A stretch of DNA of 13,745 nt. Source: an uncultured Lachnospiraceae bacterium (GTDB lineage: Bacteria > Bacillota_A > Clostridia > Lachnospirales > Lachnospiraceae). The stretch is taken from contig CAJUFW010000053.1 of the NCBI GenBank assembly GCA_910585655.1, positions 1 to 13,745 of the forward strand, written 5' to 3'. A model generated the notes under the pieces. It worked only from the letters and a program-made list of their open reading frames with translations, was not told the origin of the DNA and did not search any database. The position numbers were made by a program, and so were the translations under genes. Of this stretch, positions 13,625 through 13,745 are shown piece after piece. Position 1 is the first letter of the stretch. Every line of letters begins with the position of its first letter.

Positions 13625-13745
13625 ATGCAAAGCCAGTTGTTACATACGCCGGAAGGAATGAGGGACATTTATGGAACGGAAGAAGCAAGAAAGCGGCGCT
13701 TAGAGCAGCTTTTATATGAACGGCTGCGTTTGGGCGGCTACCAAT
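13625..13745 (+). CDS. hisZ: ATP phosphoribosyltransferase regulatory subunit HisZ, partial (5' end)
   Basis: The gene runs off the right edge after 40 codons. The N-terminus, LLHTPEGMRDIYG followed by an acidic/basic helix and GGYQ, is the start of the class II tRNA-synthetase-like fold shared by HisZ and HisS. HisZ pairs with the short form of HisG to carry out and feedback-regulate the first step of histidine synthesis. HisZ is preferred to histidyl-tRNA synthetase because of the LLHTPEGxRDIYG wording. AAAGGA at about 13611-13616 is 8-9 nt from the ATG. A histidine operon (hisG, hisD...) would be expected to follow outside the window. Confidence 0.78.
   Translation, partial: MQSQLLHTPEGMRDIYGTEEARKRRLEQLLYERLRLGGYQ

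Overview
The window reads as chromosomal DNA of an anaerobic Firmicute, most likely a Clostridia/Lachnospiraceae gut bacterium. This is inferred from strong AGGAGG-type ribosome binding sites, moderate GC, dense co-directional genes, and protein families typical of that group (clostridial YgiQ, RsuA, RecU, and the AAA-ATPase/PD-(D/E)XK family that is abundant in gut bacteria). I saw no rRNA, tRNA, CRISPR array or transposase.

Layout. Positions 1-1000 are AT-rich and eroded: an unidentified reverse-strand open frame touches the left edge, followed by the wreck of a reverse-strand beta-lactamase-family serine hydrolase (5' truncation, frameshift, internal deletion). A sigma-A-like promoter at 1038-1066 then starts a long forward-strand run: an RsmF-type rRNA cytosine methyltransferase, an RsuA-type pseudouridine synthase, a HAD phosphatase, an orphan 154-residue protein, a YgiQ-type radical SAM protein, a microbial-type poly(ADP-ribose) glycohydrolase (TIGR02452), a two-helix membrane protein, a broken AAA-ATPase/PD-(D/E)XK gene, and a DUF402 nucleotide phosphatase-like gene. 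Many neighbours overlap or are closely spaced, so they look operonic.

At 9994-10845 the run is interrupted by an AT-rich cassette. It carries its own promoter, a small acidic protein, a MazF/PemK-fold-like protein and an intrinsic terminator. It is bracketed by a 31-bp direct repeat (29/31 identical). The repeat is the 3' end of the DUF402 gene, and the right-hand copy still holds a readable DUF402 C-terminus whose stop overlaps a TTG start for the next gene. The simplest reading is that a small toxin-antitoxin-like cassette inserted at the 3' end of a gene and duplicated that end. This is the most interesting feature of the window.

Beyond it lie a NUDIX hydrolase, an RluA-family pseudouridine synthase and the Holliday-junction resolvase RecU, which overlap or nearly touch. 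A perfect-consensus promoter (TTGACA-17-TATAAT) overlaps the recU stop and should drive a SMI1/KNR4-family gene and then hisZ (histidine biosynthesis regulatory subunit), which runs off the right edge.

The conserved part of the window is mainly RNA modification (three rRNA-modifying enzymes) plus nucleotide and ADP-ribose clean-up and recombination. The accessory part is the cassette and the two gene wrecks. All family assignments come from motifs read by eye; no database search was run.
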